Shown: in pieces, positions 17,524 to 27,479 of the stretch
Position numbering within the stretch: the first letter of the stretch is position 1
Layout: each line of letters starts with the position of its first letter
Notes under the pieces: generated by a model
Database searches by the model: none
Told to the model about the DNA's origin: nothing
Seen by the model: only the letters and a program-made list of their open reading frames with translations
Source of the DNA: an uncultured Clostridium sp.
GTDB lineage: Bacteria; Bacillota; Clostridia; TANB77; CAG-508
Assembly: GCA_948465565.1 (NCBI GenBank)
Contig: CAOJXR010000001.1
Location: 558,001-622,000 of the forward strand
Length of the DNA stretch: 64,000 nt
Direction: 5' to 3'
Position numbers and translations under genes: made by a program

Positions 17524-18258
17524 TTACCTATTGTCAATAACAATAACTGTAATATTATCAAGTCCCCCTGCTAAATTTGCTTCTTCTACTAATACATCTG
17601 CACAATTCTCATTTGGTTCTTTAACTACTTCTAAAATTTCTTCTTCTCTCAACATATTAGTTAATCCATCTGAACATATAACTATAACATCATTTTTGTT
17701 CAAAACAGTATAAATCATATCTGGACAAGCTTCCTCATCTGTTCCCAACGCCTTAATAAGCAAGTTCTTCTTAGGATGATTATATGCCTCTTCTCGTGTA
17801 ATATCTCCATCCTGAATAAGTTTCTCAACATAACTATGGTCAGTAGTAATCTTCTTCATCTTATTCTTTCGAACTCTATAAATTCTACTATCACCAATAT
17901 GTCCAATATAAACCTTATTCTTATATATCAAAACAACCTCTAAAGTCGTTCCCATATCTTGCAATTCTTCATCTTGCTCCGATTCTTCATAAATAGCAGA
18001 ATTTGCAAACTCAATAGAATCTTCAACCAAATTCAAAATAGATTGTTTATCCTTCGGAATTTCATCAAACTTTTCTATTATATATTTACTTACCGCAGTT
18101 ATTGCAACTTTACTTGCTATTTCTCCACCTTTATATCCACCCATTCCATCAGCTAAAATATAAAGATTTAGACCATTTCTATTATTATCAGACACCAAAA
18201 GACTATCTTGATTCATACTCCTAGTCATTCCGACATCCGTTTTAGTAAATACCTTCAT
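17524..18258 (-). CDS. prpC: PP2C-type protein phosphatase (PrpC/Stp)
   Basis: Metal-dependent Ser/Thr phosphatase that counteracts the adjacent kinase. The 244-aa cytosolic protein has the PP2C motifs: N-terminal TDVGMTRSMNQDS, the metal Asp-Gly pair in ILADGMGGYKGG, IGDSR, and the C-terminal GLDNITVIV with the last metal Asp. It starts at ATG 18258, 3 bases after rlmN, so the rlmN-prpC-prkC genes are probably translated from one message. Confidence 0.94.
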   Translation of the reverse strand: MKVFTKTDVGMTRSMNQDSLLVSDNNRNGLNLYILADGMGGYKGGEIASKVAITAVSKYIIEKFDEIPKDKQSILNLVEDSIEFANSAIYEESEQDEELQDMGTTLEVVLIYKNKVYIGHIGDSRIYRVRKNKMKKITTDHSYVEKLIQDGDITREEAYNHPKKNLLIKALGTDEEACPDMIYTVLNKNDVIVICSDGLTNMLREEEILEVVKEPNENCADVLVEEANLAGGLDNITVIVIDNR

Positions 18259-18261
18259 TAA

Positions 18262-19296
18262 TTACTCCTTCTTTAATTCTGCCCTTCTAAGTTGTCCACA
18301 TGCAGCATCAATATCTGATCCTAGTTCTCTTCGAATTGTAGCAACAATTCCATTATCATTTAAATAATCTCTAAATTTGATAATATTTTCATTTGTACTT
18401 TTGCTATATTTACCATTCTCAATTTTATTTATTGGAATCAAATTAACATGACATAACATACCTTTTAAAAGCTTAACCAAATCCTTAGCATCCTGCAAAT
18501 TATCATTACTATCCTTAGCTAAAGCATATTCAAAAGAAATCCTTTTATTAGTAACTTTTATATAGTCTCTGCATGCCTCCATCAACTGTTCAATTGGATA
18601 CATCTTATTTACAGGCATCATTTCACTTCTTTTTTCATTATTGCTACTATGCAAAGATATTGACAATGTACACTGAATATTCTCATTTGCTAATCTATAA
18701 ATATTAGGAACAACCCCACTTGTAGAAATACTAATATGTCTTGTACCAATATTAAGCCCCTTAGGATGATTTATAATATTTATCGCCTTTATAACATTAT
18801 CATAATTATCTAAAGGCTCTCCAATTCCCATAAAAACAATATTTGAAATTCTAACATTTTCTTCTCTCTGAACAGCCAAAATCTGTTCAACAATCTCACC
18901 AGCCTCTAAACTTCTTGAAAATGGTATTCCTGTTGAAGCACAAAATTTGCAACCCATTCTACATCCAACTTGTGAAGAAACACATATTGAATAACCATAT
19001 TTATATTGCATTAAAACTGATTCAATCGCATTTCCATCCAAAACATCAAAAAGAAACTTTTTAGTACCATCCTTTGATTCTAATTTTCTTATTATATTAA
19101 AATTATTTATTGTATATTTTTCTTTTAACTTCTCCCTAAATTCCTTTGAAAGATTAGTCATATCATCAAAAGAAGTAACATTTTCTTGATGAACCCATTT
19201 AAAAATTTGCTCAGCCCTAAAAGGCTTCTCTCCCAAAGAAATCATCTCTTGTTTTAACTCATCAAAAGTAAAACTTTTTATATTCGCCTTATCCAA
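18262..19296 (-). CDS. rlmN: 23S rRNA (A2503-C2)/tRNA (A37-C2) methyltransferase RlmN
   Basis: Radical SAM methyltransferase acting on 23S rRNA A2503 and some tRNAs. The CRMGCKFC cluster motif, the GEP block (MGIGEPLDN), the SLHS region and the C-terminal Cys in DAACGQLR, needed for the methyl-transfer mechanism, are all present. TTG 19296 is preferred because GGAGG lies 8 bases before it; an in-frame GTG at 19311 is upstream of that site. The 344-aa length is typical. First gene of the rlmN-prpC-prkC transcript, with its own promoter. Confidence 0.93.
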   Translation of the reverse strand: MDKANIKSFTFDELKQEMISLGEKPFRAEQIFKWVHQENVTSFDDMTNLSKEFREKLKEKYTINNFNIIRKLESKDGTKKFLFDVLDGNAIESVLMQYKYGYSICVSSQVGCRMGCKFCASTGIPFSRSLEAGEIVEQILAVQREENVRISNIVFMGIGEPLDNYDNVIKAINIINHPKGLNIGTRHISISTSGVVPNIYRLANENIQCTLSISLHSSNNEKRSEMMPVNKMYPIEQLMEACRDYIKVTNKRISFEYALAKDSNDNLQDAKDLVKLLKGMLCHVNLIPINKIENGKYSKSTNENIIKFRDYLNDNGIVATIRRELGSDIDAACGQLRRAELKKE

Positions 19297-19361
19297 AAAA
19301 GATTCCTCCACTTTTCAACAAAAATAACGATTATCATCCTAATCTATCATTTTATATAGAC

Positions 19362-19390
19362 GTTATACCATATATACAAAGTTTTTTCAA
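19362..19390 (-). promoter_or_regulatory. Sigma-A-like promoter of the rlmN-prpC-prkC operon
   Basis: On the minus strand, TTGAAA (19390-19385), a 17-base spacer and TATAAC (19367-19362), about 65 bases before the TTG start. Confidence 0.6.
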
Positions 19391-19404
19391 TAGTATTTTA
19401 ACAT

Positions 19405-19434
19405 AAAAAATGCATCTCAATTTCTTGAAATGCA
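19405..19434 (-). terminator. Terminator of the glycopolymer operon
   Basis: 10-bp stem TGCATYTCAA with one mismatch (19411-19434) followed by six T on the minus strand (19410-19405). It ends the 19-kb operon after the SMR-type gene. Confidence 0.75.
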
Positions 19435-19451
19435 TACTAATTTAAAACAAA

Positions 19452-19817
19452 TTACTTTCCAAAACTAATCTTAGGCATATTCATAATAATAATACCAACA
19501 ATTATAATTACAGCCCCAATAACTGCCTGCATAGACATATTTTCCTTAAAAACAACCTTTGAAGCAATCAAAGACAAAATCTGAACAATACCAGTACAAA
19601 TTGGATATATGTAACTCAAATCAAACATAATAACAATTCTTGTAAAAAGCACAAAACTAATAATATAACAAACTAAACCAATTCCACTAATAAAGCTAAC
19701 TCCAAAGCTTATATTTCCATTATCAACTTTTATACTACCTGGATTCTTACCATACTTCATAAGAACAAGACCAGCAACAGTCATAAACAAATAAATCAAC
19801 ACTAAAACAATCTTCAT
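19452..19817 (-). CDS. Small DMT/SMR-family membrane protein (possible lipid-glycan flippase)
   Basis: Product of 121 aa with four membrane segments, start at ATG 19817 (AGGAG upstream). The fold resembles the drug/metabolite transporter superfamily, like EmrE and the ArnE/ArnF undecaprenyl flippase subunits. It is the last gene of the operon, directly after two GtrB-like glycosyltransferases. Members in this context commonly move lipid-linked sugars across the membrane, so that role is more likely here than drug efflux. It is inferred from context. Confidence 0.7.
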   Translation of the reverse strand: MKIVLVLIYLFMTVAGLVLMKYGKNPGSIKVDNGNISFGVSFISGIGLVCYIISFVLFTRIVIMFDLSYIYPICTGIVQILSLIASKVVFKENMSMQAVIGAVIIIVGIIIMNMPKISFGK

Positions 19818-19858
19818 TATATTTTTTCTCCTATTCAACATTTATATAAAACCTCTCT

Positions 19859-20797
19859 TTATTTTTCTATATTTATCTTTTCCTTTATAATGTACTCAGG
19901 TCTTCCCTTGCTCTCATCATATATTCTTGAAACATATTCAGACATAATCCACAAAGCAAATAATTGCACACCAGCAAAAAAAGTAATACTAACCATAATA
20001 GACGTCCAACCAGCAGTCAAATTATTCCACTTAAAAATAAATGAGCATATTGAATATAGCAAAATACAAAAAGATAATAAAATAGATAGCACACCTACTC
20101 CACCAACTAATTTTAAAGGTTTAGAAGAAAAACTAATAATTCCATCCTTCGCAAGTTTTATCATCTTTTTCAAAGGATACTTAGTCTCACCAAGCTCTCT
20201 CTTTTGTCTATCATACAAAAACTCTTTTTGCTCAAAACCTACCCAGCTAAACAAACCTCTCAAAAACTTATTATGTTCAGGTAAACTATTTACAACATCT
20301 ACAACCTTTCTATCAACAAGCCTAAAATCCCCAGTATTCTTAGGAATATCAACCTCTGACATAGAATTTAAGAAATCATAAAACATCTTAGCTGTAAGAA
20401 GTTTAAAAACAGATTCTCCAGGTCTAGTCTTTCTCTTACCATAAATAACTTCGCTTCCATCCTCCCAAAGCTTAATCATCTCTGGAATAAGCTCAGGTGG
20501 ATCCTGCAAATCAGCATCCATAATAACAATAGCATCACCAGTAACAAACTTTAATCCAGCAGTAACAGCAGCCTGATGCCCAAAATTTCTTGAAAAAGAA
20601 ACAACTTTAACACGCTCATCCCTTTCAGCCATCATTCTCAACAATTCTAAAGTCTTATCCTTTGAACCATCATTAACAAAAATAATCTCATAATCATAAT
20701 CTTCAATCTTCTGTAAAACATCACTAACTCTCTCATAGCAGCAATCTGCAACTTCTTCTTCATAATACATTGGTATAACTACAGATATCTTTTTCAT
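19859..20797 (-). CDS. GtrB-like membrane glycosyltransferase, family 2 (copy 1)
   Basis: Polyprenyl-phosphate glycosyltransferase of the DPM1/GtrB type, 312 aa. The N-terminal GT-A domain has VVIPMYYEEE, the DxD motif in MDADLQDPPE and the SFSRNFGHQAA block. Two C-terminal membrane segments (about 230-255 and 265-285) anchor it. It probably makes undecaprenyl-phosphate-sugar as donor for outside modification of the glycan. 2 bases separate it from the next, related gene, so the two are translated together. Confidence 0.88.
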   Translation of the reverse strand: MKKISVVIPMYYEEEVADCCYERVSDVLQKIEDYDYEIIFVNDGSKDKTLELLRMMAERDERVKVVSFSRNFGHQAAVTAGLKFVTGDAIVIMDADLQDPPELIPEMIKLWEDGSEVIYGKRKTRPGESVFKLLTAKMFYDFLNSMSEVDIPKNTGDFRLVDRKVVDVVNSLPEHNKFLRGLFSWVGFEQKEFLYDRQKRELGETKYPLKKMIKLAKDGIISFSSKPLKLVGGVGVLSILLSFCILLYSICSFIFKWNNLTAGWTSIMVSITFFAGVQLFALWIMSEYVSRIYDESKGRPEYIIKEKINIEK

Positions 20798-20799
20798 CT

Positions 20800-21729
20800 C
20801 TATTTCTTCTCCGTTTCTTTAACTATATAAATAGGTCTATTCTTAATCTCCATATACTCCTTTGACATATACTGTCCCATAATTCCAAGGCAAAATAATT
20901 GTATTCCGCCAACAAACAAAATCACGCAAATCGTTGATGGCCAGCCCGAAACAGGATCACCATATATACAAGTTTTTATAATAATAACAACAATCATAAT
21001 AAACGCTAAAAAACAAAATAAGATTCCAGCCAAAGCAGAAATAAGAAGTGGAACAGTTGAAAAAGCTGTAATTCCATCCAATGCATAAATAAACAATTTC
21101 CAGAAATTCCACTTTGTCTTTCCAGCTGCTCTTTCCCTATTATCATAAGCAATCCACTTTGTTCTATAACCAACCCAACTAAAAATACCCTTTGAAAAAC
21201 GATTATACTCAGTAACCTGTAAAATGCTATCAACCATCTGTCTAGTCATCAATCTATAATCCCTAGCACCATTAACAATCTCTGTCTTCGTCATAGCATT
21301 AATAATTCTATAAAACAATCTAGAAAAACAAGAGATAATAAAATTCTCACCTTTTCTAGTTTTTCTCTTAGTTGCAACACAATCATATTCTTTTGTAAGT
21401 AATGTTTCATACATATCATTTAGTAATTCTGGTGGATCTTGCAAATCAGCATCCATAATAGCAACAAAATCACCAGTTGACTCTTTTAACCCTGCATACA
21501 TAGCAGCTTCTTTACCAAAATTTCTTGAAAAAGATATATATCTTACTCGTTCATCATTTTGACTAAACTCTCTTAAAATCTCCAAAGTCTTGTCCTTTGA
21601 GCCATCATCAACAAAAAGAAACTCAAAATCAGCATCAATCCCTTCAGAAATCTCTGTTATTTTATCATAAAATATTTTTAAAACTTCTTCCTCATTAAAA
21701 CATGGTACAATTATTGATATCTTATTCAT
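20800..21729 (-). CDS. GtrB-like membrane glycosyltransferase, family 2 (copy 2)
   Basis: Paralogue of the preceding entry, 309 aa, with IIVPCFNEEE, MDADLQDPPE and SFSRNFGKEAA, and two C-terminal membrane helices. Two GtrB-like enzymes in tandem suggest two different polyprenyl-phosphate sugars, or two steps using one. The neighbours are the SMR-type flippase candidate and a GT4-like enzyme. Confidence 0.88.
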   Translation of the reverse strand: MNKISIIVPCFNEEEVLKIFYDKITEISEGIDADFEFLFVDDGSKDKTLEILREFSQNDERVRYISFSRNFGKEAAMYAGLKESTGDFVAIMDADLQDPPELLNDMYETLLTKEYDCVATKRKTRKGENFIISCFSRLFYRIINAMTKTEIVNGARDYRLMTRQMVDSILQVTEYNRFSKGIFSWVGYRTKWIAYDNRERAAGKTKWNFWKLFIYALDGITAFSTVPLLISALAGILFCFLAFIMIVVIIIKTCIYGDPVSGWPSTICVILFVGGIQLFCLGIMGQYMSKEYMEIKNRPIYIVKETEKK

Positions 21730-21763
21730 TTACATTCCTTCTTTTATACTTTACTCATATAAT

Positions 21764-23059
21764 TTATTTCTCATGTGCTTCAAGTAAATCTATAATCACT
21801 TTAGCTTTACCTTCCCAAGTATTTTCAATAGACTCTTTCCTCAATTCGTCAAAATACTCCTCATCTCTTTCATTTGCCATCTCAATTGCTTTATCAACTA
21901 ACTTAACAAACTCCTCTTTATCATTAGCAATCATAACAGATTTATATTTTGTACACTCATTCATATTAGTAGTAACAATAGGTTTTTCCATAGCCATATA
22001 TTCAAACAACTTAAGTGGTGATGTAGCCTGGGTAATATCATTTATCAAAAATGGAATTGTACAAACATCAAAATGAGACGCATAATTAGGCAATTCATCA
22101 TACTTCTTTGGTCCTAAAAAATAAATATTAGAACATTCATTCAAATTAGCCTCATCAAATGAACCATCATACTTTATACCTAAAAGAACAATATTATAAT
22201 CAGGTCTTTCCTTTGCCAAATACTTAACCATCTCATAGTCAAACCATGTAGCCAAAGCACCATAATAGCCAATTATTTTCTTACCTTGTTCTAAAACTTT
22301 AACAAATCTCTTATCAAAAGTAATCTCATTTTTTATATTTGCAAAATGGTCATAATTCACGCCATTACATGAAAACACTAATTTTTCATTTCCCCTCTTA
22401 GTCAAAACATCTTTTTCTAACTCATCAGCAGTTACAACAACAAAAGTATGTTCCTTATCATTAAGCATATACTCATATTTTTCTTTTATATTAACAGGTA
22501 TCTCTGAAATACCAAGCAACTTAGGACTTATTTCATCTATATACTCATATATAATTTTATACCCATTATCAACAAACTCTTTAAGTTCCTGAACACTTAC
22601 AGTAGCATCAGTTGAATAAAATTGTATATATTTAGGTTTATTAACCCCCTTTATTTCCTCTAGTAACAACTTCTTCATTGCAGGATTATTAAAATTAACT
22701 AAATACAAGTTATTATTAACCTTATTATAAGTTTTAACTTTATCAGTTACAGTAGTTATTTCATAAAACACTAAACATTTATTATCAGAAAAATTTAGGG
22801 CTATATGTTGAGGTCTTTGAAAAAGAGGTACATTCCAACCAAATGAACTTCTCCAAATAATAATTCTATCATATTCACCATTCAATATATCGTCTATTTC
22901 TGATTTAAATTTCTTATAATTTAATTTAATATTTAAGTAACTAAAAATATTAATCTTAGAAACATATTTAGAATGAATATATTTATAAACTTTTCTAATA
23001 GCCTCTAAAATTCCATCTTTTTTTATTATGGTAATTATTTTGCTAATTTTATATCTCAT
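21764..23059 (-). CDS. Glycosyltransferase, GT4-like (TuaH-like)
   Basis: Cytosolic glycosyltransferase of 431 aa in a GT-B fold. The N-terminal domain includes RSSFGWNVPLFQRPQH, a block typical of TuaH-type enzymes of cell-wall polymers. The C-terminal part has VLLGIKYDGS, the FLGPKKYDELPNYASHFDV block and SPLKLFEYMAMEKPIV, the nucleotide-sugar binding signature. The sugar is not known. Part of the glycopolymer operon. Confidence 0.8.
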   Translation of the reverse strand: MRYKISKIITIIKKDGILEAIRKVYKYIHSKYVSKINIFSYLNIKLNYKKFKSEIDDILNGEYDRIIIWRSSFGWNVPLFQRPQHIALNFSDNKCLVFYEITTVTDKVKTYNKVNNNLYLVNFNNPAMKKLLLEEIKGVNKPKYIQFYSTDATVSVQELKEFVDNGYKIIYEYIDEISPKLLGISEIPVNIKEKYEYMLNDKEHTFVVVTADELEKDVLTKRGNEKLVFSCNGVNYDHFANIKNEITFDKRFVKVLEQGKKIIGYYGALATWFDYEMVKYLAKERPDYNIVLLGIKYDGSFDEANLNECSNIYFLGPKKYDELPNYASHFDVCTIPFLINDITQATSPLKLFEYMAMEKPIVTTNMNECTKYKSVMIANDKEEFVKLVDKAIEMANERDEEYFDELRKESIENTWEGKAKVIIDLLEAHEK

Positions 23060-23101
23060 AACACACCCTATCTCTTCTGCTTTTAATTTGAAGGAATCTC
23101 C

Positions 23102-24361
23102 CTAAAGCTTTTGCGCAAGATTCTTTGCTTCCAACATACAATCTTCCATCGAACAATATGTCCATCCACCATATCTACCAATTGTATAAATTCTATCATT
23201 CTCAAATTTTTTCTTTAATTCTGTTACTTTTTTATCAGTATCACTAGTTATATGAACATACGCTGGATCCATTATTATAGAAACATATTCCTCAAGTTCC
23301 ATATCTTCAGACACAATATTGCTCTTTCTTAGATTATCTATCGTCAAATTCAATTGTTCTTCAACATCAATGTTAGCATTTTTTGAGTATCCAATCTCAA
23401 TATACATACTAAGCTTATCAGAATCCAAAATATTATCATAAAAACCAATCCTATAATAATTTGTCTTCTTCTCAGGTAAATACATCCAATGTTCTTTTGT
23501 AAACCTTGACTTTTTATTAAAACCTAAATTAAAAACTAATACCTTATTATAAGAAAGCTCTTCCTCCAGTTTCAATAATTCTTCATCCTCAAACAATTTC
23601 AAGAAATGATTTAATGGTACAGTATTTATTAAATACTCAAACTCATATTCTTTTCCATCACTTGTTTTAGCAATCTTATTTTCATAATCAATAGATACAA
23701 CTGTAGCATTCAAAAGCACTCTATCTTTATCCAAATTATTATACAAAATATCAATAAAGCTTCCAGCACCATTTCGTGGATATAAAAAGTTATTATTGTA
23801 TGATACATCCTCATTCTTCTTCATATTATTTATAATTTGCTTTACATCAGCATAAGGGAAAAATCTTCCCATAGCATCTTTATCTAAAGTATGTAAATCA
23901 CATGCATACAACTTTTCATTATATGGTTTCAAAAACTTCTCAACAATTGACTTTCCAAACTTTCCATAAAGCATATCAAGAAAATTATCATAATCCTCTT
24001 TTTCTTCTTTATTAAACAAATCATACAAACAATCTATAAATTCCTGTTTTTCTAATTGATGAATATTAGTTTGAAATGGATAATCTATTAATTGTTCCTT
24101 ATACAAAATCTTAGTACATTTATCTTTATAAATAATATCTTCATCATTAACCTTATTTAGAAACATATTTCTAAACTCGTCCGTTTTAAAATGAAAGAAG
24201 TGTCCTGCATAATCCCAAATAAAATCACCTTTTCTTATAGTTCTGCAATAACCACCAACTTCTGATTCTTTGTCTAAAATTAAATAATCATTTTTAATAT
24301 AATTAGCAAATGTAAGTCCTGATATTCCTGCTCCAATAATTAGATATTTTATCTTACCCAT
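23102..24361 (-). CDS. FAD-dependent oxidoreductase, UDP-galactopyranose mutase/amine-oxidase-like
   Basis: Flavoprotein of 419 aa starting with the FAD-binding Rossmann motif IIGAGISGL (about residues 7-15), then EVGGYCRT and a GHFFHF block similar to the GGHIFH region of UDP-galactopyranose mutase. The C-terminus has a second FAD-binding segment (YTIGRYGGWTYCSMED). In a glycan operon a sugar-ring contraction or a sugar-nucleotide oxidation is plausible, but the specific reaction cannot be fixed from motifs. Confidence 0.7.
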   Translation of the reverse strand: MGKIKYLIIGAGISGLTFANYIKNDYLILDKESEVGGYCRTIRKGDFIWDYAGHFFHFKTDEFRNMFLNKVNDEDIIYKDKCTKILYKEQLIDYPFQTNIHQLEKQEFIDCLYDLFNKEEKEDYDNFLDMLYGKFGKSIVEKFLKPYNEKLYACDLHTLDKDAMGRFFPYADVKQIINNMKKNEDVSYNNNFLYPRNGAGSFIDILYNNLDKDRVLLNATVVSIDYENKIAKTSDGKEYEFEYLINTVPLNHFLKLFEDEELLKLEEELSYNKVLVFNLGFNKKSRFTKEHWMYLPEKKTNYYRIGFYDNILDSDKLSMYIEIGYSKNANIDVEEQLNLTIDNLRKSNIVSEDMELEEYVSIIMDPAYVHITSDTDKKVTELKKKFENDRIYTIGRYGGWTYCSMEDCMLEAKNLAQKL

Positions 24362-24388
24362 ATTAATAATCCTTCCATTTTGGCCTTT

Positions 24389-25654
24389 TTAAATCATTTT
24401 TTCAACTAACTCATCAAATAATCTTGCGACATTTTTTGAATTAAAATTATCTGTATATTCTTTATTAATATTAAAATCATAACCTTTATAAATAATTAAC
24501 CATAAATAATTTTTAATTTCACTAACACTATAAGTAGTAACAAGAGCATTCATATTTCTCAAAATATCAGCACTTATACCATCAGACATTGTTATTCCAA
24601 AAATCCTATTCCCACTGCCTATATAATCAGCAAGTTTAGCAGCAAAGAAAATATTTTTATTTATACATTCAGTAATATTAGCATCAATTTGAAGTAACCA
24701 ATCACTGTCTTTCATCACTTTCAAACTCTCCAAATATGAAACAGGTTTTTTAACTTTTATGATATCTGTAAGCTCATTATCTATAATATATACTTTGTCA
24801 CTATCTGCCATATCTCCATAAAATCTAAACTCAACCTTTTCTGCCAAATTGCTATTTTCTTCATATAACTCATTTATAGCCTCAAAAAGTAATTTTGGTG
24901 TTCTCAACGTATCCAAATGACCAACATAGGTCATTACAAATTTATCACTATTACCTTTTTCTGTTTTAGCAGGATATAAATCTTCAGCAAAAGAATGATT
25001 TAATATCACAGCTCTGTCAGTAATATTTTTTGAATATTTTCCTAGCATATAATTCTTTTGATATTCACTATTTAATATTATGTAATCAGCATTTTTTACA
25101 ACTTCATCTTGCAATTTTCCGTTTTTATAAAAATATCTATGATCTATTCTTTTACATCTTATTTTAAAAGCAGCATTTTTTATAATTCTTCTTGGTGATA
25201 TTATATTTCTAAACTTTAATCTATAATAACTTCTCAAAGAATATGGATTATATGCTTTTAAAGATAACTTTGTATACGGATTATTAGCAATAGGGTCTCC
25301 AAAAGAAGCAATCCATTTTATTTTAGGATTAATTTTCTTTATCTCTAAACCAATCATATGTGATTCTTCTGGCATAGATCTTGTCATCACTATATCGTAT
25401 TTATCCATATTATCTTTAAAGTACTGCACAGCCTCTTTACGCCAATCTTCCAATGTCCTAGCCCTAGCAAAAACACTATTCACATTATCTGCCTCTGGCA
25501 AATAATCTTTATTACCATAAGACCATAAATCACTCTTTTTCTGTGTAAATACATCATAATTATATTTAGATTTTCTTAAAAGTTTATATGTTACTACTCC
25601 TTCAGAAGAATTAACTGGTGGAAAAAACCAACTAATTACTAAAATTCTTTTCAT
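24389..25654 (-). CDS. Glycosyltransferase-like protein, GT-B fold
   Basis: Product of 421 aa. The N-terminus ISWFFPPVNSSEGVV resembles GT4 enzymes of capsule clusters, with a DIVMTRSMPEESH segment and a central YVGHLDTLRTPKLL donor-domain start. The conserved E-x7-E region is weak and replaced by FFAAKLADYIGSGNRI, so catalytic status is less sure than for its neighbours. Family assignment is by fold and context. Confidence 0.6.
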   Translation of the reverse strand: MKRILVISWFFPPVNSSEGVVTYKLLRKSKYNYDVFTQKKSDLWSYGNKDYLPEADNVNSVFARARTLEDWRKEAVQYFKDNMDKYDIVMTRSMPEESHMIGLEIKKINPKIKWIASFGDPIANNPYTKLSLKAYNPYSLRSYYRLKFRNIISPRRIIKNAAFKIRCKRIDHRYFYKNGKLQDEVVKNADYIILNSEYQKNYMLGKYSKNITDRAVILNHSFAEDLYPAKTEKGNSDKFVMTYVGHLDTLRTPKLLFEAINELYEENSNLAEKVEFRFYGDMADSDKVYIIDNELTDIIKVKKPVSYLESLKVMKDSDWLLQIDANITECINKNIFFAAKLADYIGSGNRIFGITMSDGISADILRNMNALVTTYSVSEIKNYLWLIIYKGYDFNINKEYTDNFNSKNVARLFDELVEKMI

Positions 25655-25699
25655 ATCTAATAATTCCTTCCTTGTTATCCCTAAAATTTGATGATTAAT

Positions 25700-26728
25700 C
25701 TATCCCCTTAATACTTTTCCAATAAAATTTATCCACTTGCTAAAAAAATTTGGGCAAAAACGTGTAAAAAAGAAATTTGTTTTTCTGTTGTACTTAACTT
25801 GTCCAACTGCGTACAATCTTTTATATAATTCATTATCTTTTTCTTTTAAATACTTATCAAAACTCATTATTTCCTTACGAATTTCACTATTTCCCTTTTT
25901 GCAATAAACACAATATATGTAATAATTTGTAGTTAGCATATAATACAAAATTAAACTAATATATTCATTCTTATTTTTTGATAAAGTTTCCTTTCTTTCA
26001 CAATAAAACTCTACTAAAAACTTCATAACCTTCTCGTGTTGAGCCCTATTTCTTACAAAATTAGCTAAATCCATACTTTGTCCTGGTCTACCAATAAAGT
26101 ATCTATAAATATCCAAGTCCAAGAACTTAAAAGTCTTTAATTCAGGAATAGGAATAATATTATATTGCATATCTACATAAAAAGTCTTCTCAAAAAGTTT
26201 TAATTTAGCTCTTCTTAAAAGCTCTGTCTTATATGTTGAAGTTGCCATTACAAAATATTCACCTTTTAATATTCCTAAATCAATTTCATCAAAATCATAT
26301 AAAACATCATCTTCTAAGTCTGTATACTCCAAATATTCAGATTCTCCACTATAAATAAGTTCTTTTCTATAATTAGTTACTACTAAATCTGCATCCTCAT
26401 TTTTTAGTTTATTAACAAAAGTAACAAAATCATGAGAATTCACCCAATCATCACTATCTATTACCCTAAAATATTTTCCAGTAGCCTTTTCTAATCCTGC
26501 ATTAACAGTAGAACCATGTCCACCATTTTCCTTATCAATAACAACAACAGAATTAGGATACATCTTCTCATATCGTCTAAGGATTTCTACAGAACCATCC
26601 TTACTTCCATCATTTACAGTAATAACCTCAATATCCTCTAAAACATCCTCGATTAAAATAGAATCTAAACATCTTTTTACATATTTTTCTGTATTATATA
26701 CTGGTATTACTAAAGTTAAAACCTTCAT
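25700..26728 (-). CDS. Glycosyltransferase, family 2
   Basis: GT-A enzyme of 342 aa from ATG 26728 (GGAGG upstream). Donor-binding domain at the N-terminus: LVIPVYNTEKYVKRCLDS, ENGGHGSTVNAGL and the DxD motif in VIDSDDW (about residues 93-99). The C-terminal half is variable and likely acceptor-specific. It follows the TagH-like ATPase gene with an 11-base gap. Confidence 0.85.
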   Translation of the reverse strand: MKVLTLVIPVYNTEKYVKRCLDSILIEDVLEDIEVITVNDGSKDGSVEILRRYEKMYPNSVVVIDKENGGHGSTVNAGLEKATGKYFRVIDSDDWVNSHDFVTFVNKLKNEDADLVVTNYRKELIYSGESEYLEYTDLEDDVLYDFDEIDLGILKGEYFVMATSTYKTELLRRAKLKLFEKTFYVDMQYNIIPIPELKTFKFLDLDIYRYFIGRPGQSMDLANFVRNRAQHEKVMKFLVEFYCERKETLSKNKNEYISLILYYMLTTNYYIYCVYCKKGNSEIRKEIMSFDKYLKEKDNELYKRLYAVGQVKYNRKTNFFFTRFCPNFFSKWINFIGKVLRG

Positions 26729-26739
26729 TACAACCTCCA

Positions 26740-27471
26740 TTACGCAATCTGACTATTATAATAAGCTTCACAAACCTCTTTTGCATCACCAATCATCTTA
26801 ACATTTCCATGGTCAAGCCATACAGCTCTATCACATAAGTTCTTAATTTGTTCAACAGAATGAGAAACAAAAAGCACTGTCGTTCCTCCACCAATCATAG
26901 ACCTCATCTTATTTTCACTCTTCTGTTGAAAAGCTATATCTCCAACAGACAAAATCTCATCAACAATCAAAATCTCTGGTTCAACAATAGTAGCAATAGA
27001 AAAAGCCAATCTTGCAACCATACCAGAAGAAAAATTTCTAACAGGAACATCCAAAAAATCTTTAAGTTCAGAAAACTCAACAATTTCATCAAACTTCTCT
27101 AAAATAAATTCTTTTGAATATCCCATAACTGCACCATTCAAGAAAATATTCTCTCTTGCTGTAAGGTCCATATCAAAACCAGCACCAAGTTCAATCATTG
27201 GACAAATATTACCATAAACTTCAATATTACCATTAGTTGGTTTCATAACACCAGCAATAACCTTCAAAAGAGTAGACTTTCCAGCACCATTACTTCCAAC
27301 AAATCCAACAACTTCACCCTTTTTAACCTCAAAATTCACATCTGACAAAGCCCAAAATTCATTCTTCTCTTTTTTCTTTCTACTTAATACATCTATAAAA
27401 AATTGTTTTAATGAAAAATTTTTTTCAATTCCCAAGTTAAATTTCATTGAAACATTATTAACTTTTATCAT
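26740..27471 (-). CDS. Polysaccharide/teichoic acid ABC exporter, ATP-binding subunit (TagH/Wzt type)
   Basis: ATPase of a two-component exporter moving undecaprenyl-linked glycopolymer to the outside. The 243-aa protein has Walker A GSNGAGKST (about residues 59-67), the signature SSGMVARLAF, Walker B ILIVDE and the H-loop VSH. There is no C-terminal carbohydrate-binding extension as in some Wzt proteins. It is paired with the permease gene 8 bases upstream. Confidence 0.92.
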   Translation of the reverse strand: MIKVNNVSMKFNLGIEKNFSLKQFFIDVLSRKKKEKNEFWALSDVNFEVKKGEVVGFVGSNGAGKSTLLKVIAGVMKPTNGNIEVYGNICPMIELGAGFDMDLTARENIFLNGAVMGYSKEFILEKFDEIVEFSELKDFLDVPVRNFSSGMVARLAFSIATIVEPEILIVDEILSVGDIAFQQKSENKMRSMIGGGTTVLFVSHSVEQIKNLCDRAVWLDHGNVKMIGDAKEVCEAYYNSQIA

Positions 27472-27479
27472 ATTTCCTC

